A stretch of DNA of 64,000 nucleotides from Cymbomonas tetramitiformis (Eukaryota; Chlorophyta; Pyramimonadophyceae; Pyramimonadales; Pyramimonadaceae). The stretch lies in NCBI GenBank assembly GCA_001247695.2, contig LGRX02024702.1:1-64000 (forward strand), read 5' to 3'. Of this stretch, positions 27,729 through 37,424 are shown one piece after another; position 1 is the stretch's first letter; the number at the start of each line of letters is the position of its first letter. Under the pieces are notes generated by a model. It did not search any database and was not told where the DNA came from. It saw only the letters and a program-made list of their open reading frames with translations. The translations under genes and the position numbers were made by a program.

Positions 27729-28895
27729 ATGGATACCGAAACTGTCTCCGAACCCGTTTCCCCTTCTAACGCGCAAACAGGTGTTGATGACCCCCGAAGG
27801 CCGCTTTCGACTGTCCAATGTATGCTACGCTTTAAACCTGACCAACGCGAATCTTGTGCAACCGTTGACCGGGTGTGCACACAAACACATCACTTGGACA
27901 TTCATCGACAGTATTTAATGTGGCAAAGCCAGCTGCAAGTGTCTGCGCTTACACCGTTCACTAAGGCGCTCGTTGATTTCGTTGATTGTAATGTAGGAGC
28001 AGGAATACGGGTGGTGTTTTTGTCAGATACGAACGAATTAGGTCGCTTTACAGACTACCTCGACGTCGGTCTCTGCCTCCAGTTTAAAGATATACCTGTC
28101 GATAGACTTAATACTACCGTCGCCCCTGGGGCGTCCAGCGCCCATTACGTGGTTACTGAATATGATACTCACAAAGATTACGTGGCGCTGCAACTGTCAT
28201 GGAATGATGTTTCTTCAGCCACTGCGCGTACTTCTGAGGTGTCAGAAATGTGCTTTGTATTTTCAAAACGGAGCGTTCCGGGTGAAGCGTACTATTTTTT
28301 CACGGTAGAATACTGGAAGTTCCGTCACTTTTTATGCGAGGAAGCACCACCGAGTGCAAACTACTTATGGTTTTTGGACATCGAAAAGGTCGAAACGCTG
28401 CTTCGTGATGACCGTTTCAGCCATTTTAGGCAGTTGTCGCCTCTGCTGCGCGCCATCGATCTGTTTGACCTCTATAAGGGCACGCTTGACGACGTATTAA
28501 AGCGAATCTGCGAAGACGTCGATGGCCTGAAAGACGGTTGGTATGTTTTTGTGATGTACGGCGTGCGCACGTGGGACAGCTTGTTCACGAGACAGCAAGG
28601 CGAAAATAAACCTGATTGCCTCAAATGGTTTGGCTCGTACGATACTCAGCGGTTGAAGGATGCTATGTTAGCAGCTCGTGCAACCACCCACTCTACCGTA
28701 AAAAGCACAGCAGATGACGAGACGCTAGCGTTCCTGCAGAAGGCTTATCAGGATTGTATGGCGTCGGCGCAACGCGTCGATTGCACATCTGTGAACTCTT
28801 TTTTGTCCCACGCTTCTGACATAGCAGACAAGATTGTGGTTCTGTTGAGCAAAGAACCAGATAAGCAAAATGCAAAACGACTAAGGCGCAATTGA
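27729..28895 (+). CDS. Hypothetical protein, 388 aa
   Basis: The first ATG after the TATAAAG box at 27608 is 27729 (MDTETVSEPVSPSNAQ). The first 40 residues are polar. Then comes a mixed alpha/beta domain with Cys and Asp but no motif I know (VDFVDCNVGAGIRVVFLSD, LDIEKVETLLRDDRF, DGWYVFVMYG). Basic C-terminal end (KQNAKRLRRN) could act as a nuclear signal. Moderately AT-rich. Confidence 0.7.
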   Translation: MDTETVSEPVSPSNAQTGVDDPRRPLSTVQCMLRFKPDQRESCATVDRVCTQTHHLDIHRQYLMWQSQLQVSALTPFTKALVDFVDCNVGAGIRVVFLSDTNELGRFTDYLDVGLCLQFKDIPVDRLNTTVAPGASSAHYVVTEYDTHKDYVALQLSWNDVSSATARTSEVSEMCFVFSKRSVPGEAYYFFTVEYWKFRHFLCEEAPPSANYLWFLDIEKVETLLRDDRFSHFRQLSPLLRAIDLFDLYKGTLDDVLKRICEDVDGLKDGWYVFVMYGVRTWDSLFTRQQGENKPDCLKWFGSYDTQRLKDAMLAARATTHSTVKSTADDETLAFLQKAYQDCMASAQRVDCTSVNSFLSHASDIADKIVVLLSKEPDKQNAKRLRRN

Positions 28896-29177
28896 AGTTG
28901 AACGATAGCCTATTTTAATTAGCTTTGTTTGGCGTCGTGCAAGCCACTGCCAGCAAGCTAGCGTGTAACTGTTGGCTCTCCTAGTTGTATTTCGTGACAT
29001 TAATTTGTGTTTGCCTTTTCTGTTAACAAGTAGTGCACGTGGTCACAATCTTGCGTTGCTTGCTTTGTATAGAAGAGAGCGTCCCCGGTATGACGCGGTT
29101 GTGCTTCTCGGTCCTGGTACCTTTGTAACTTATTTTTACACTGGTTTCACAAAAAATAATCGTATTTTTCTCTGTGG

Positions 29178-29987
29178 TTAGTTCACTACGAGCTCATTCA
29201 TTGCGTTAGTTATTAAATCGCGAACGTGTTGGTCTGCTAATAAATTGTAACTCGTTATTTCGTAGCTTGTTTGGATAGCTTTATACAATTCCGGGTACCT
29301 CTGTGCAATAGGACCTGTGCAAGAGTCTATTGCTTCTATAACGTCGTCCCCTTGCGTTAAATACTCCAACAGATCACGTCCGTCATGGATCTGAGTCGCG
29401 TCGGTAGCGCAGCTGGATTCGTTCAGCTCTAGAGTTAAATCCATTGGCGAGGAATTCTCCTCTGTAATATGTTTAGTTATTAAAAAGCGAACGTGTCTAC
29501 GTAATAATAAGTCGAGAGTCGGTAGGTTGATGCTTGTTGTGATAGCATCATGCAAAGCCGGGTGATAGTGTTCAATAATTTTTGCGTAAGGGAGTATTGC
29601 TTGCATAACGTTTTTCCCTTCCATCAAACACTTCAAAAATTCACGTCCGTAAGGGATCTGAGTCGCGTCGGTAGCGCAGCTGGATTCGTTCAGCTCTGGA
29701 GTGAATCCCATTGGCGAGGAAATCTCCTCCCCCTGCGTATTCATGACGACTGACCCGCTAACCTCCGTTTCGCTATACGGTGCTTGTCGGGTACTCCTTT
29801 GTAAAAAAGCACGCAACGCGGCGCTGAAATCGTTGCATTTTTTTAACTCCTCTCGCATCGCACCGCAGTTTTGGCAGTCGTCTGGCATCGCACAAATATC
29901 GGGCGAGTGCAGGCAGTTGCGGCATCTGTACGAACTCGCCGAAGTCTTAGTCTGGACTCCGGCGAGAAAAGCTTCAACAACCGACAT
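29178..29987 (-). CDS. Internally duplicated protein with N-terminal Cys4 motif, 269 aa
   Basis: Residues 22-42 hold two Cys pairs (CRNCLHSPDIC and CQNCGA) that could bind one zinc ion. Residues about 90-178 and 179-269 are tandem copies of one module: both begin SSPM, share LNESSCATDATQI and LITxxxxEE-like ends, and diverge between. No membrane segment. The copies differ enough that the duplication is not recent throughout, although the LNESSCATDATQI stretch is unchanged. Family not recognised. Confidence 0.72.
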   Translation of the reverse strand: MSVVEAFLAGVQTKTSASSYRCRNCLHSPDICAMPDDCQNCGAMREELKKCNDFSAALRAFLQRSTRQAPYSETEVSGSVVMNTQGEEISSPMGFTPELNESSCATDATQIPYGREFLKCLMEGKNVMQAILPYAKIIEHYHPALHDAITTSINLPTLDLLLRRHVRFLITKHITEENSSPMDLTLELNESSCATDATQIHDGRDLLEYLTQGDDVIEAIDSCTGPIAQRYPELYKAIQTSYEITSYNLLADQHVRDLITNAMNELVVN

Positions 29988-30415
29988 GCGTATGCTCGTG
30001 TGTCCTGTCGAGGTCTAACGAGATAACGTATCTATACGCACGTACCAGGCATGCGTGTTTACAACCGCAAACCTGCCGCGCGTGCCCGCGTTCCTGCGCC
30101 TAAGTGCTCGGGCTTTATTTCTCGGTACCGCGCGCGGCGATGCTTCGAAATACACAAATAAAAATTCCACACGATTTAACGTTCGTATTGATAGAGTGAT
30201 ACAATTTTGGTAATAGGCAAAACAAACTGCATGTATAAATATACATATACATATATATATATATAAATATATACCGTTGTATTTGCGAAGTTGTCATCGT
30301 GGATACGGTGACCGGGGTTTCCGCCCGCAGCTCGTCTAGTGTTCACCGGAGTTTAGACGCCTCGATTTTATTGTGTTCCGCGGTACGCCATATACCGTAG
30401 AACTGAAGCACATGC
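29988..30415 (+). promoter_or_regulatory. Intergenic region with long TATA run
   Basis: An (AT)-rich run spans about 30239-30275 (tatatatatatataaatatata) and a second CCATATACC sits at about 30388. Both lie before ATG 30416. No ORF. Confidence 0.4.
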
Positions 30416-31354
30416 ATGCGTAACACGATTTGCAATCGGCGTACGCTTCTCCGGCTTTGGGTATTGGCAATCATAATGCACGTCACATATTTTGGCGTGA
30501 CGAAACAAATAGATTGCTATGTCAAAACCAATAACGCCAAAAAAATCGACTGCACTGTAGCTATCGTTGGCATGGTCAGAGATAATATGCAGAACAAGGT
30601 GTTACAAACTTTGCAAGCGTACTGCGAGTTGTCCTTCGTAACCAAAATATACATAATGCACGGTCCCCAGGCATCGAAGACCTTGAGAACCAGTCTGAAG
30701 ACAGTAAGCTGCTTACACGTGTATGAGGAACCGGAGTTGTCGAAGGACGCAATAGATCATCGTATTCGACGTATTGCGCAACTGCGAAACCATTTACGTA
30801 TGTTGGTTTCCCGTGACGTAGCAGGGTCTGTATCACATGTGATGGTAGCGGATTTGGATACTTCGACGACGTTGGAACCCGATATGCTACGTGCCATACA
30901 TTTGGATTACAATCGAAATGCCTTCGCGTTTCGAAACGATATAATTTGCGGTCATGGGTTGTATAAAGAGGCCGATGGGAACCGCGTTTACTACAATTAC
31001 TATGACACCTACCCGTTGGTGTTGATGAACGGTGAATGGCCGCATGGCATAATCGGATCCCCGCAGGGACGCGCCAAATTGACCGCGATGATAAACGCGA
31101 CCAACCGCACGCTGCAGGTGAAATCCTGTTTTGGAGGCGCGACGCTTTATCCGTATCGATTATGGCTTTCTCCGGCATGCTCATACACGGAAGTGCCTCT
31201 AGGCCTAACAAAGGCGTACCATTCGATCGGAGGTGCGTGCGAACATACAAATTTGCATACTTGCATCGCAACGGTGCATCCAGAAGCGCGGTTTTTCATA
31301 AACAAGCGCGCGACGTTAATTTGGAGCGGGCCGAATCATGCAGTCGCAGTTTGA
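30416..31354 (+). CDS. Putative type II membrane glycosyltransferase, 312 aa
   Basis: A basic start and a hydrophobic segment at about residues 11-28 (LLRLWVLAIIMHVTYFGV) suggest a signal anchor with the catalytic domain in the ER/Golgi lumen. The domain has a nucleotide-sugar style entry (CTVAIVGMVRDN), a DxD motif in VMVADLDTS (about 145-150), an acceptor-side GGATLYPYRLW, and a conserved-type CEHTNLHTCI near the end, as in several eukaryotic GT families with a CEH motif. I infer a metal-dependent glycosyltransferase; the sugar and acceptor are unknown. Fits with the FkbM and other anchored enzymes further right. Confidence 0.6.
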   Translation: MRNTICNRRTLLRLWVLAIIMHVTYFGVTKQIDCYVKTNNAKKIDCTVAIVGMVRDNMQNKVLQTLQAYCELSFVTKIYIMHGPQASKTLRTSLKTVSCLHVYEEPELSKDAIDHRIRRIAQLRNHLRMLVSRDVAGSVSHVMVADLDTSTTLEPDMLRAIHLDYNRNAFAFRNDIICGHGLYKEADGNRVYYNYYDTYPLVLMNGEWPHGIIGSPQGRAKLTAMINATNRTLQVKSCFGGATLYPYRLWLSPACSYTEVPLGLTKAYHSIGGACEHTNLHTCIATVHPEARFFINKRATLIWSGPNHAVAV

Positions 31355-31839
31355 CGCAACTACGATTATATAAAGCGCGCACAGTGGTTACCGTGCAACG
31401 TAATGCCGCGTCGCACAAAACGCGACGGCCCCGGCTTTGCGTACGCGCTGCATAAGGACAGCCAATAAAACGGACTCTTTAATATAATTAATACGACACT
31501 GCGTCTACGCGCTTTTCTTCGTATGTCCCCTCAAACATTCCGTGCAAGCATCCCCTCAAGCATTCCGCGTTGAAACAATCCGTGCACGCGCCCTCCGAAG
31601 TTTTACGATTGCAAGACACTTCAGGATGCTACTATGTTTCAATTGGCCTGCGTGCGCGCTTTTTGAAATTGGGCGCTCGCCGCGCTTGAAAGTGGCACGA
31701 AGCGCGCCCATCGCCCCAGACACCCACGTCCTCGAAGCGAAACAGCTTTTTGCCCGCCTGCGTAAACGACGACGACGACGGTTCTTGGCCGATCGCACTT
31801 TATGTTGTAGCAGCAGAACGTGGCACCGACGAGCCTTCC
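31355..31839. other. Intergenic stretch with a micro-ORF
   Basis: TATATAAAG at about 31365-31373 lies about 30 bp before an ATG at 31403 that opens a 21-codon ORF ending at 31468 (MPRRTKRDGPGFAYALHKDSQ). The spacing equals that of real genes, but so short a peptide cannot be confirmed. The ORF at 31542-31919 overlaps the erlin-like gene on the opposite strand and is not supported. Confidence 0.3.
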
Positions 31840-32820
31840 CTACTGTTGGCGTTCCCGCGGCGACCACCAGGTGGACGCTGTGGTGGCAGGGCTTGCGGGT
31901 TGCACGGGGTCGATCATGAGCGTGGGGATGCGCTCGCCGAAATAGGCTTTCGTGTTGTGCTCCCACACGCGCGTAGCTTGCAGACGGAGATACGGTTCGG
32001 TCAACAGCGCTTGGTTTGCCGCGGCTTCCTCTTCAACCGCGTAGCGCTTGGAGTCCGCAGTTAGTTTATCTTCGTACGATCGTGTTTCGGCCTGAAGGCG
32101 CGCCCGTCGTGCCTCCGTGCTGGATTTGATTTCCGCCTCCTCCGCGTGCTTGCGCGCGGTTGATACGACTCGCACGCGTTCTGTTTCGAGTTCACGCTCC
32201 ACGACTTCGTGGGTGCGCATCGCCACGAGCGCCGCGGTGCGCTGCTCCTCCATCGCCTCGTAATTGCGTCGGATCGTTTCGGGTATGACAGGCTTTGTCA
32301 TGCGCACCGCGATGACGGTGACCCCGTTCACGTATCTGTCTAAATCGCTTTGCAGCGCGGACTCCAGCGATCGGTCGAGCGTGGCGAAGTCGTCGACGTA
32401 CACCTGTCTGAGGGTTTTGTTGGAGCAAAATTTGTTTATTTCGTGATGGATTTTATCATGAATCCATACAATGTCGTAGTCCGCCCCGTAAGCCTTGACG
32501 ATGGAATGGGCCTTCTCTTTTTGTAGCGTGTTGACAACTTCCACACGCTCAAACTCCGACATGATACCGTCCTTCGTGCCGCACGGCACGTTTCGGACAA
32601 CATCCGTCTGCACCCGAACCTGCACGTTAACCAAACGCGTAATGATCGGCAGGTGCACATGCACGCCAGGTTCGGCCACCGCGTCGAGCAATTTGCCGCC
32701 TCGAAAGTAAAGACCGACGTGCCCCTCGGGCACCACGTGCGGTATCTGCGCGATACACGCCCGAGGCGCGCCAATCACGTACGCGAGCGAGAGCGTGGCG
32801 AGCTTGCGAAACAGGAACAT
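31840..32820 (-). CDS. Erlin-like SPFH/prohibitin-domain protein, 326 aa
   Basis: Clear homologue of eukaryotic erlins. An N-terminal hydrophobic segment (residues 5-25) is followed by the SPFH domain with erlin signatures: VGLYFRGGKLL, LQTDVV-like QTDVVRNVPCGT, DKIHHEINKFCSN, and KPVIPETIRRNYE. A charged coiled coil (about 190-280; ERELETERVRVV, EEAEIKSSTEARR) and the closing KAYFGERIPTLMID follow. Length is close to that of cellular erlins. Erlins form large ring-like complexes in ER sterol-rich membrane and link to ER-associated degradation. The gene has no introns and sits among viral genes, so it was probably captured from a host. Convergent with the GT gene. Confidence 0.9.
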   Translation of the reverse strand: MFLFRKLATLSLAYVIGAPRACIAQIPHVVPEGHVGLYFRGGKLLDAVAEPGVHVHLPIITRLVNVQVRVQTDVVRNVPCGTKDGIMSEFERVEVVNTLQKEKAHSIVKAYGADYDIVWIHDKIHHEINKFCSNKTLRQVYVDDFATLDRSLESALQSDLDRYVNGVTVIAVRMTKPVIPETIRRNYEAMEEQRTAALVAMRTHEVVERELETERVRVVSTARKHAEEAEIKSSTEARRARLQAETRSYEDKLTADSKRYAVEEEAAANQALLTEPYLRLQATRVWEHNTKAYFGERIPTLMIDPVQPASPATTASTWWSPRERQQ

Positions 32821-33069
32821 GGTTGGCTTTGCTAGGTGAATTCTAAATCACACCACGATCAGCGGGGGGTTTTTTTACTCTGCCTGGGACATGCACCACA
32901 GGGCGTCCGTGAACAGCGCGGCGCGTTTATCGTCATTGTCATCGAAATTTATGAACACGAAGGTATATACATATTTATAATTGCCCAAACGGGGGACGCG
33001 CACTGCATGTACATGTTTACGTGGCCCTAACCCTGTTGGTCCCGCAGGTAGTCTGCGATATCAGCCACA

Positions 33070-34128
33070 CTACAATCCACGTCCGGGGGCAAGTCCCTCA
33101 AGGCTTCGCTTGATTAGCGCGCGCGCGTTCGCGTTTGCTAGGTCCAAAGTCTCCTGTTGAGTTACGCAATCCGCGGTCCGCATGTGGTGGAGCAGTCGTG
33201 CAATACAAGTCTCCACCACGACCGGGAATTTTTGGGCAAACAGGGCGTCCAACTTTTCATCCAAAAAACCGTCGAGGAATTCGGATCGTGCGTTCCCGGC
33301 CATCGTGGTCGCGACGTTCGCGGTGTTCTGCGGCGTACGCGTTTCGGCGTCGGCCAGGTGGACGGGTTCACTCGGACGCGTGTCGTTGTCGGCGAATCGA
33401 ACGCGTTTACACGGACGCGCACGCGACTGATCGCGCGTCTCTATCGGCGTGGTTTCGGAGCCCTCGGCGATTACCGGCAACGCGTCTGCGACGTTATCGC
33501 CTGAGTTCGTGTACATGACCATAAGATCGTACACTTTACGTCCGAACTTCGACAGCCGTGACGCGTCGTAGGCGACGTTCAACGTGACGCACGGATACTT
33601 GCATCGCGTGTATCTGGCGACGAGCGCCTCGGCCACGGTTGCACGAGGTGTGAGGTAAAAAGCTTTGTCGTCGCCGAAAAACAGGTGCAGTATGTACAAG
33701 TGCTCCGCGTATTGCAATACGTTTTTTTGTAAGGACGTGGAGCTTTTACTAACCACGTCTAAAATCACGTTGTTGATTTGGCGATGCGCGCAATTATTTA
33801 GGTCGCGCGCGGTGCAGTTTTTGCATAAAGAAGTTGACTTATTTCGCACGTACGCGATCAGAGACATGTGCGTACGTTTGTACTGCTTGTTGTCCGTAAA
33901 TTTGGTGATGCGATCTCCTATCGCTGCGTGTAACAGTACATGCACAGCGAGACAGTCCGCACGGGTACTACGGCGCAATATGTCGTCGTTCGTTTCACCG
34001 CTGTTTTTATCCAGCGTACGCGCTAACTGGATCATCTGCGTCACGTACACATCTAAATTTTCTGTTGCGCGACGACCGGTGGCCACAGAGTTATTCAGCG
34101 GCGTGATGTTACGTGGTTGTGTCTGCAT
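33070..34128 (-). CDS. Hypothetical protein, 352 aa
   Basis: Complete ORF from ATG 34128. Helical N-terminal half with a possible zinc site (CKNCTARDLNNCAH, about 100-113). A hydrophilic linker with KRVRFADND-type basic/acidic repeats (about 235-260) is probably disordered. A helical C-terminal part (FLDGFLDEKLDALFAQKFPVVVE) could form a coiled-coil contact. Family not recognised. Confidence 0.7.
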   Translation of the reverse strand: MQTQPRNITPLNNSVATGRRATENLDVYVTQMIQLARTLDKNSGETNDDILRRSTRADCLAVHVLLHAAIGDRITKFTDNKQYKRTHMSLIAYVRNKSTSLCKNCTARDLNNCAHRQINNVILDVVSKSSTSLQKNVLQYAEHLYILHLFFGDDKAFYLTPRATVAEALVARYTRCKYPCVTLNVAYDASRLSKFGRKVYDLMVMYTNSGDNVADALPVIAEGSETTPIETRDQSRARPCKRVRFADNDTRPSEPVHLADAETRTPQNTANVATTMAGNARSEFLDGFLDEKLDALFAQKFPVVVETCIARLLHHMRTADCVTQQETLDLANANARALIKRSLEGLAPGRGL

Positions 34129-34285
34129 CGCTGCAGTCGGTTCTGAAAAAAATGAAACATGCTTTCAGCGACTGTTATTTGTACCCACCTAGGCCGAAGT
34201 TCAGCGTGGCGTATCGAGTTTCTTTGACAACGCCATCTCCCAATGCATAACGCCACGGTGGCATACAGTAGCATACATCGACCGT

Positions 34286-35554
34286 CTAACCCATTTTCCT
34301 TTTTTTTGTGAGACCAATCGCGTCGCAACAGCGCGCGCCACTCGCCAAATCAGCCATCACGTCGTTCAGATTTTGCGCATACCCAAACTCGCTATTTGTG
34401 GTTCGTATCGTGTAGATGTCGGTGCAAAGGCGCATATGTAACGATCCGACGTTTGACCGAAAAGCATGGTAGAAGCGCGACCACAGACGATACATGCACG
34501 GATCGTGTTCTTGGATAAAGGCGCGCAACGTCGGATTACGCGCCCAAGATACGTACACATCCACGCGTAATACGGTGAGCGTGGCGTGCGACGTACGGTT
34601 CCACGCGGGTAAAAACCGATCGAACAGATCCGACGCGGGCAACGCGTCCAGGCAGTTGATAATGGAGCAATCCGCGAGCTTCGGTAAACGTTTCACGGCC
34701 AGGTATAAATCTACGTCGCTGGACGTGAGACGCACCAAACGGACCACGCGTAGGGACGCGGCGAGCTCCCATCCGGCGCACCAAAAAACGTGAACTTCTT
34801 GCAGATGCAGCGTGTGCAACGCGCTCGCACGCGCGTACGTGCTGATCATCGGCCACACGCTTGGGCCGCAACAGCGCGCGACGAACGTGCGCAGCGACGC
34901 CATCTTAATCGTGGCGCTCGCCGTCACCGGCGGGCCGTTCGCCGATGTCGAGATCGTACGTACACCGTCCAAAACGAGTTCGTTCAGGTACCTACAGTTT
35001 TGAAGTTTCGTTGTCACGCGCGTGATGTTGGGATCCTCGACGGGCATGTTGATCAGGTGCAACACGTGCAGGTTCTCTAGCGTTTCAGGGGTATGCAGAG
35101 TTAGATACACCGCCTCACGAAAAAATTCGACGCTGCGCAGCATCAGCTCCGCGTGCGCGCGTTCCGTCTCGTCATCGTCCGTGTCCGTATCCGACGACCC
35201 GATCGACGTATCGCGGTCCGCGCCGGACTCGCACCATGTGATGAATTTGCAGTCGGTACGAGTCGTCGCGTATGCCATGCTGTTGAAATCGTAGCGTCTG
35301 TGCGCGGACGTGGGTGTCGCTCTTTGACGCGTGATTTTCTGCAGCACGTACGTCGCGTGCATGCACGCGTACATTTGGTCGTACTTTGATAGGCGTGACC
35401 GTCTGTGACAATACGTGTGCACCACCGGCACGTGCGGTCGCGAGTTAAGCACCAAGCGGTGGCAAACCTGAATGACCACGTTAAGCGCTTCGTGCGCGAT
35501 GCGCGTCCGCGCCGTGATCCCGTCGTCCGCCATCGCGACGCGTCTATGCATCAT
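34286..35554 (-). CDS. Leucine-rich-repeat-like protein, 422 aa
   Basis: The open frame reaches 35659 but only at a TTG; ATG 35554 overlaps the end of the upstream gene by 11 bp, and ATG 35533 (MADDGITARTRI) just clears it. The middle has irregular LRR units (LENLHVLHLINMPVED, CRYLNELVLDGVRTIS, ALHTLHLQEVHVF, LRVVRLVRLTSSDVDL). An acidic patch (SSDTDTDDDETE, near residue 130) precedes them. LRR proteins of giant viruses often carry an F-box; the helical N-terminus (ALNVVIQVCHRLVLNSR) could play that part but is not a clear F-box. Confidence 0.65.
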   Translation of the reverse strand: MMHRRVAMADDGITARTRIAHEALNVVIQVCHRLVLNSRPHVPVVHTYCHRRSRLSKYDQMYACMHATYVLQKITRQRATPTSAHRRYDFNSMAYATTRTDCKFITWCESGADRDTSIGSSDTDTDDDETERAHAELMLRSVEFFREAVYLTLHTPETLENLHVLHLINMPVEDPNITRVTTKLQNCRYLNELVLDGVRTISTSANGPPVTASATIKMASLRTFVARCCGPSVWPMISTYARASALHTLHLQEVHVFWCAGWELAASLRVVRLVRLTSSDVDLYLAVKRLPKLADCSIINCLDALPASDLFDRFLPAWNRTSHATLTVLRVDVYVSWARNPTLRAFIQEHDPCMYRLWSRFYHAFRSNVGSLHMRLCTDIYTIRTTNSEFGYAQNLNDVMADLASGARCCDAIGLTKKRKMG

Positions 35555-36485
35555 GCCGGAGGTTAAATCGTACGCGTCGGCGACTTTTTTTTTTAATTCG
35601 CTTGTATGTTCGATCACTATCAGCACTGTTATCATGCAAAATGTCGATATTGCGTTCAATCACATTAGCCACGTTAAGTAAACGACCACGCATCAAGTCC
35701 ACGGCGTCTTTAAATTTTCGTAATCGTGCGATTAAAAGATCATGACGTCGCTCGACCGTGCCACGATCGTGCCACACACCATATTCGTCAAGACTTGCGC
35801 ATCGCCACGTCGCGCGCGTCAGAGACGCGATCACGGCGTCAGCGCGCTTTCGGTCATCGTTTTGCACGCGCCAGAGAATCACGTTATCAACAGAGGGCGT
35901 ATGGGTGTCGCTATTCAACAACGTCAACTCGTACGCTGGTGCGATGGGCGTGCGTTTGGTGACGTGAAGTGTGTACTCGCCGACAGCCTTCGTGACGATA
36001 CACCACACCGTAACGTTGTCGTTCACGCCACTGGGCATGCACGTGTCCACGAAATGCTCTTTTGTCAACGGTATCTTGCAATCCCCGATGGCGCCTCTGG
36101 AGCGCCCGTTGTATCGACACAGATGCAGCAACCACTGCGCATGCATTTTACCTGTCAAATCTACATCGCCCCGCAAGAGCTCCTCGTCATATATCATAGA
36201 CCATTCTGTACCGTAAACATTTAATGACTTAAAGTATTCTGGCGAATTATGGCTCGCGTATCTGCGAAGCAATATTTTTTTGGACGTGTTTTTGACGTAA
36301 TCATTCTTGTAATTTCGAAAGATGGCCTTGAGTTTATCGAGTTCATCAGCGTCACCATTATTATAAACTTCCCCTTTGTATTCTGCTGGTCCCACGAAAA
36401 TGCTATTTCGGTAGTTGTCGTATTTGTAATACGAGTCCCCGCGAGCTTGGACGACGTACCCAAGATGGTATACGAACTTTTGCAT
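35544..36485 (-). CDS. Hypothetical protein, 313 aa
   Basis: The longest frame opens at GTG 36539; the first ATG is 36485 (MQKFVYHLGYVVQARG), 58 bp from a long TATATA run at 36543-36560 that can serve both this gene and the Snf7-like gene on the other side. Tyr- and Asn-rich N-terminal third, beta-rich middle, and a very basic C-terminus (RTYKRIKKKSRRRVRF) typical of a nuclear or DNA-binding tail. Overlaps the LRR gene start. Family not recognised. Confidence 0.7.
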   Translation of the reverse strand: MQKFVYHLGYVVQARGDSYYKYDNYRNSIFVGPAEYKGEVYNNGDADELDKLKAIFRNYKNDYVKNTSKKILLRRYASHNSPEYFKSLNVYGTEWSMIYDEELLRGDVDLTGKMHAQWLLHLCRYNGRSRGAIGDCKIPLTKEHFVDTCMPSGVNDNVTVWCIVTKAVGEYTLHVTKRTPIAPAYELTLLNSDTHTPSVDNVILWRVQNDDRKRADAVIASLTRATWRCASLDEYGVWHDRGTVERRHDLLIARLRKFKDAVDLMRGRLLNVANVIERNIDILHDNSADSDRTYKRIKKKSRRRVRFNLRHDA

Positions 36486-36542
36486 TTTGCGATATACGAC
36501 CGAGTACGCGCGCGTGTGTTCGTGATCCGGTAAGTGCACGTG

Positions 36543-36560
36543 TATATATATATATATATA
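36543..36560. promoter_or_regulatory. Bidirectional TATATA promoter
   Basis: An 18-bp TA repeat lies between divergent ATGs at 36485 (minus) and 36606 (plus). The symmetric sequence can be read as a TATA box both ways. Confidence 0.5.
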
Positions 36561-36605
36561 CGCACGCGCGGTTCCGCGCAGTATTGAGATCCTTTTGGCG
36601 GTGCA

Positions 36606-37310
36606 ATGTGCACCTCACGAGCCAGGATCGCATGGAACACGTGCATGAATTTTATGTACCCGGCGTGTCAAAAGGAGGTGGCCCTGAACCGTGTCGAACT
36701 GCAGCGCGATCTGCATATGGTGGATATCAACAAACTGGACCGGGTCGGACAGCAGTACGAGACGCGTATCAAACAGGCCATGAGCCGAAATCTGCGCACA
36801 GCCGCGCTGGACCTTCTGAAAGCCCAAAAACGAAACGATATGAAACTCAAGCAACACAAGGCGTTGCACGCCGCGTGCGAACAGATGATCGACCGATTGC
36901 AAATTGACCGCGACGTGTGCGCCACGACGGGCGCACTGAGGGACGCGACGGCGGTGGCGCACAGAGGCCTTGGCGACTTCGACGGCATGACGTCCGACAT
37001 CGACAAAATGGTCGACCAGATGAGCGACCTGAACGACGCGTCGGCGGACGTAAGGCAGGCGATGACGGCGCTCGGCGAAGTGCCGTTATACGGCGGCGCG
37101 GAGCACGACGCCGATACCCACTCGCTGGAGTACGAGCTCGATGCGTATTTGCGGGAGGCTAAGGCCGATGAACACCCGCAAGACGTTGCGCCCAGCAAAA
37201 TTTCAAACGCCGCGCCCACCACAGTACCGCCATCGGTCAACTATTTCGTGTTGGAGGATGATACGGAGCTTCCCTCCGCGCCACGCCAGATCGCGCTGCC
37301 GGTCTCGTGA
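36606..37310 (+). CDS. Snf7/CHMP-family (ESCRT-III-like) protein, 234 aa
   Basis: Length and layout match ESCRT-III subunits: a basic helical N-terminal half (NRVELQRDLHMVDINKLDR, then TAALDLLKAQKRNDMKLKQH) forming the helical hairpin, then an acidic half (LGDFDGMTSDIDKMVDQMSDL, ELDAYLREAKADEH), and a C-terminal tail ending LPSAPRQIALPV that recalls the hydrophobic tail motifs bound by Vps4 or Vps-type partners. The order TTGALRDA, then DIDKMVDQM, then LEYELDAYL follows Snf7/CHMP4 or CHMP6 helices alpha3-alpha5. ESCRT-III filaments constrict and cut membranes facing away from the cytosol. In a virus this could drive budding, membrane wrapping or egress. ATG 36645 is an alternative start. Confidence 0.8.
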   Translation: MCTSRARIAWNTCMNFMYPACQKEVALNRVELQRDLHMVDINKLDRVGQQYETRIKQAMSRNLRTAALDLLKAQKRNDMKLKQHKALHAACEQMIDRLQIDRDVCATTGALRDATAVAHRGLGDFDGMTSDIDKMVDQMSDLNDASADVRQAMTALGEVPLYGGAEHDADTHSLEYELDAYLREAKADEHPQDVAPSKISNAAPTTVPPSVNYFVLEDDTELPSAPRQIALPVS

Positions 37311-37424
37311 GGCGTTTGCACAAAAACTTTCGTACACTTTAATGTAATTATTAACGCGAGGGAACAATTGAACCACCCATACCCGCAACACACCACGGCG
37401 CTGTGAACCGCATAGCAATCAGCC

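Noticed and set aside
31542..31919. 125-codon plus-strand ORF overlapping the erlin-like gene
   Set aside because: Arg/Ala-rich shadow; the erlin frame on the other strand is strongly supported.
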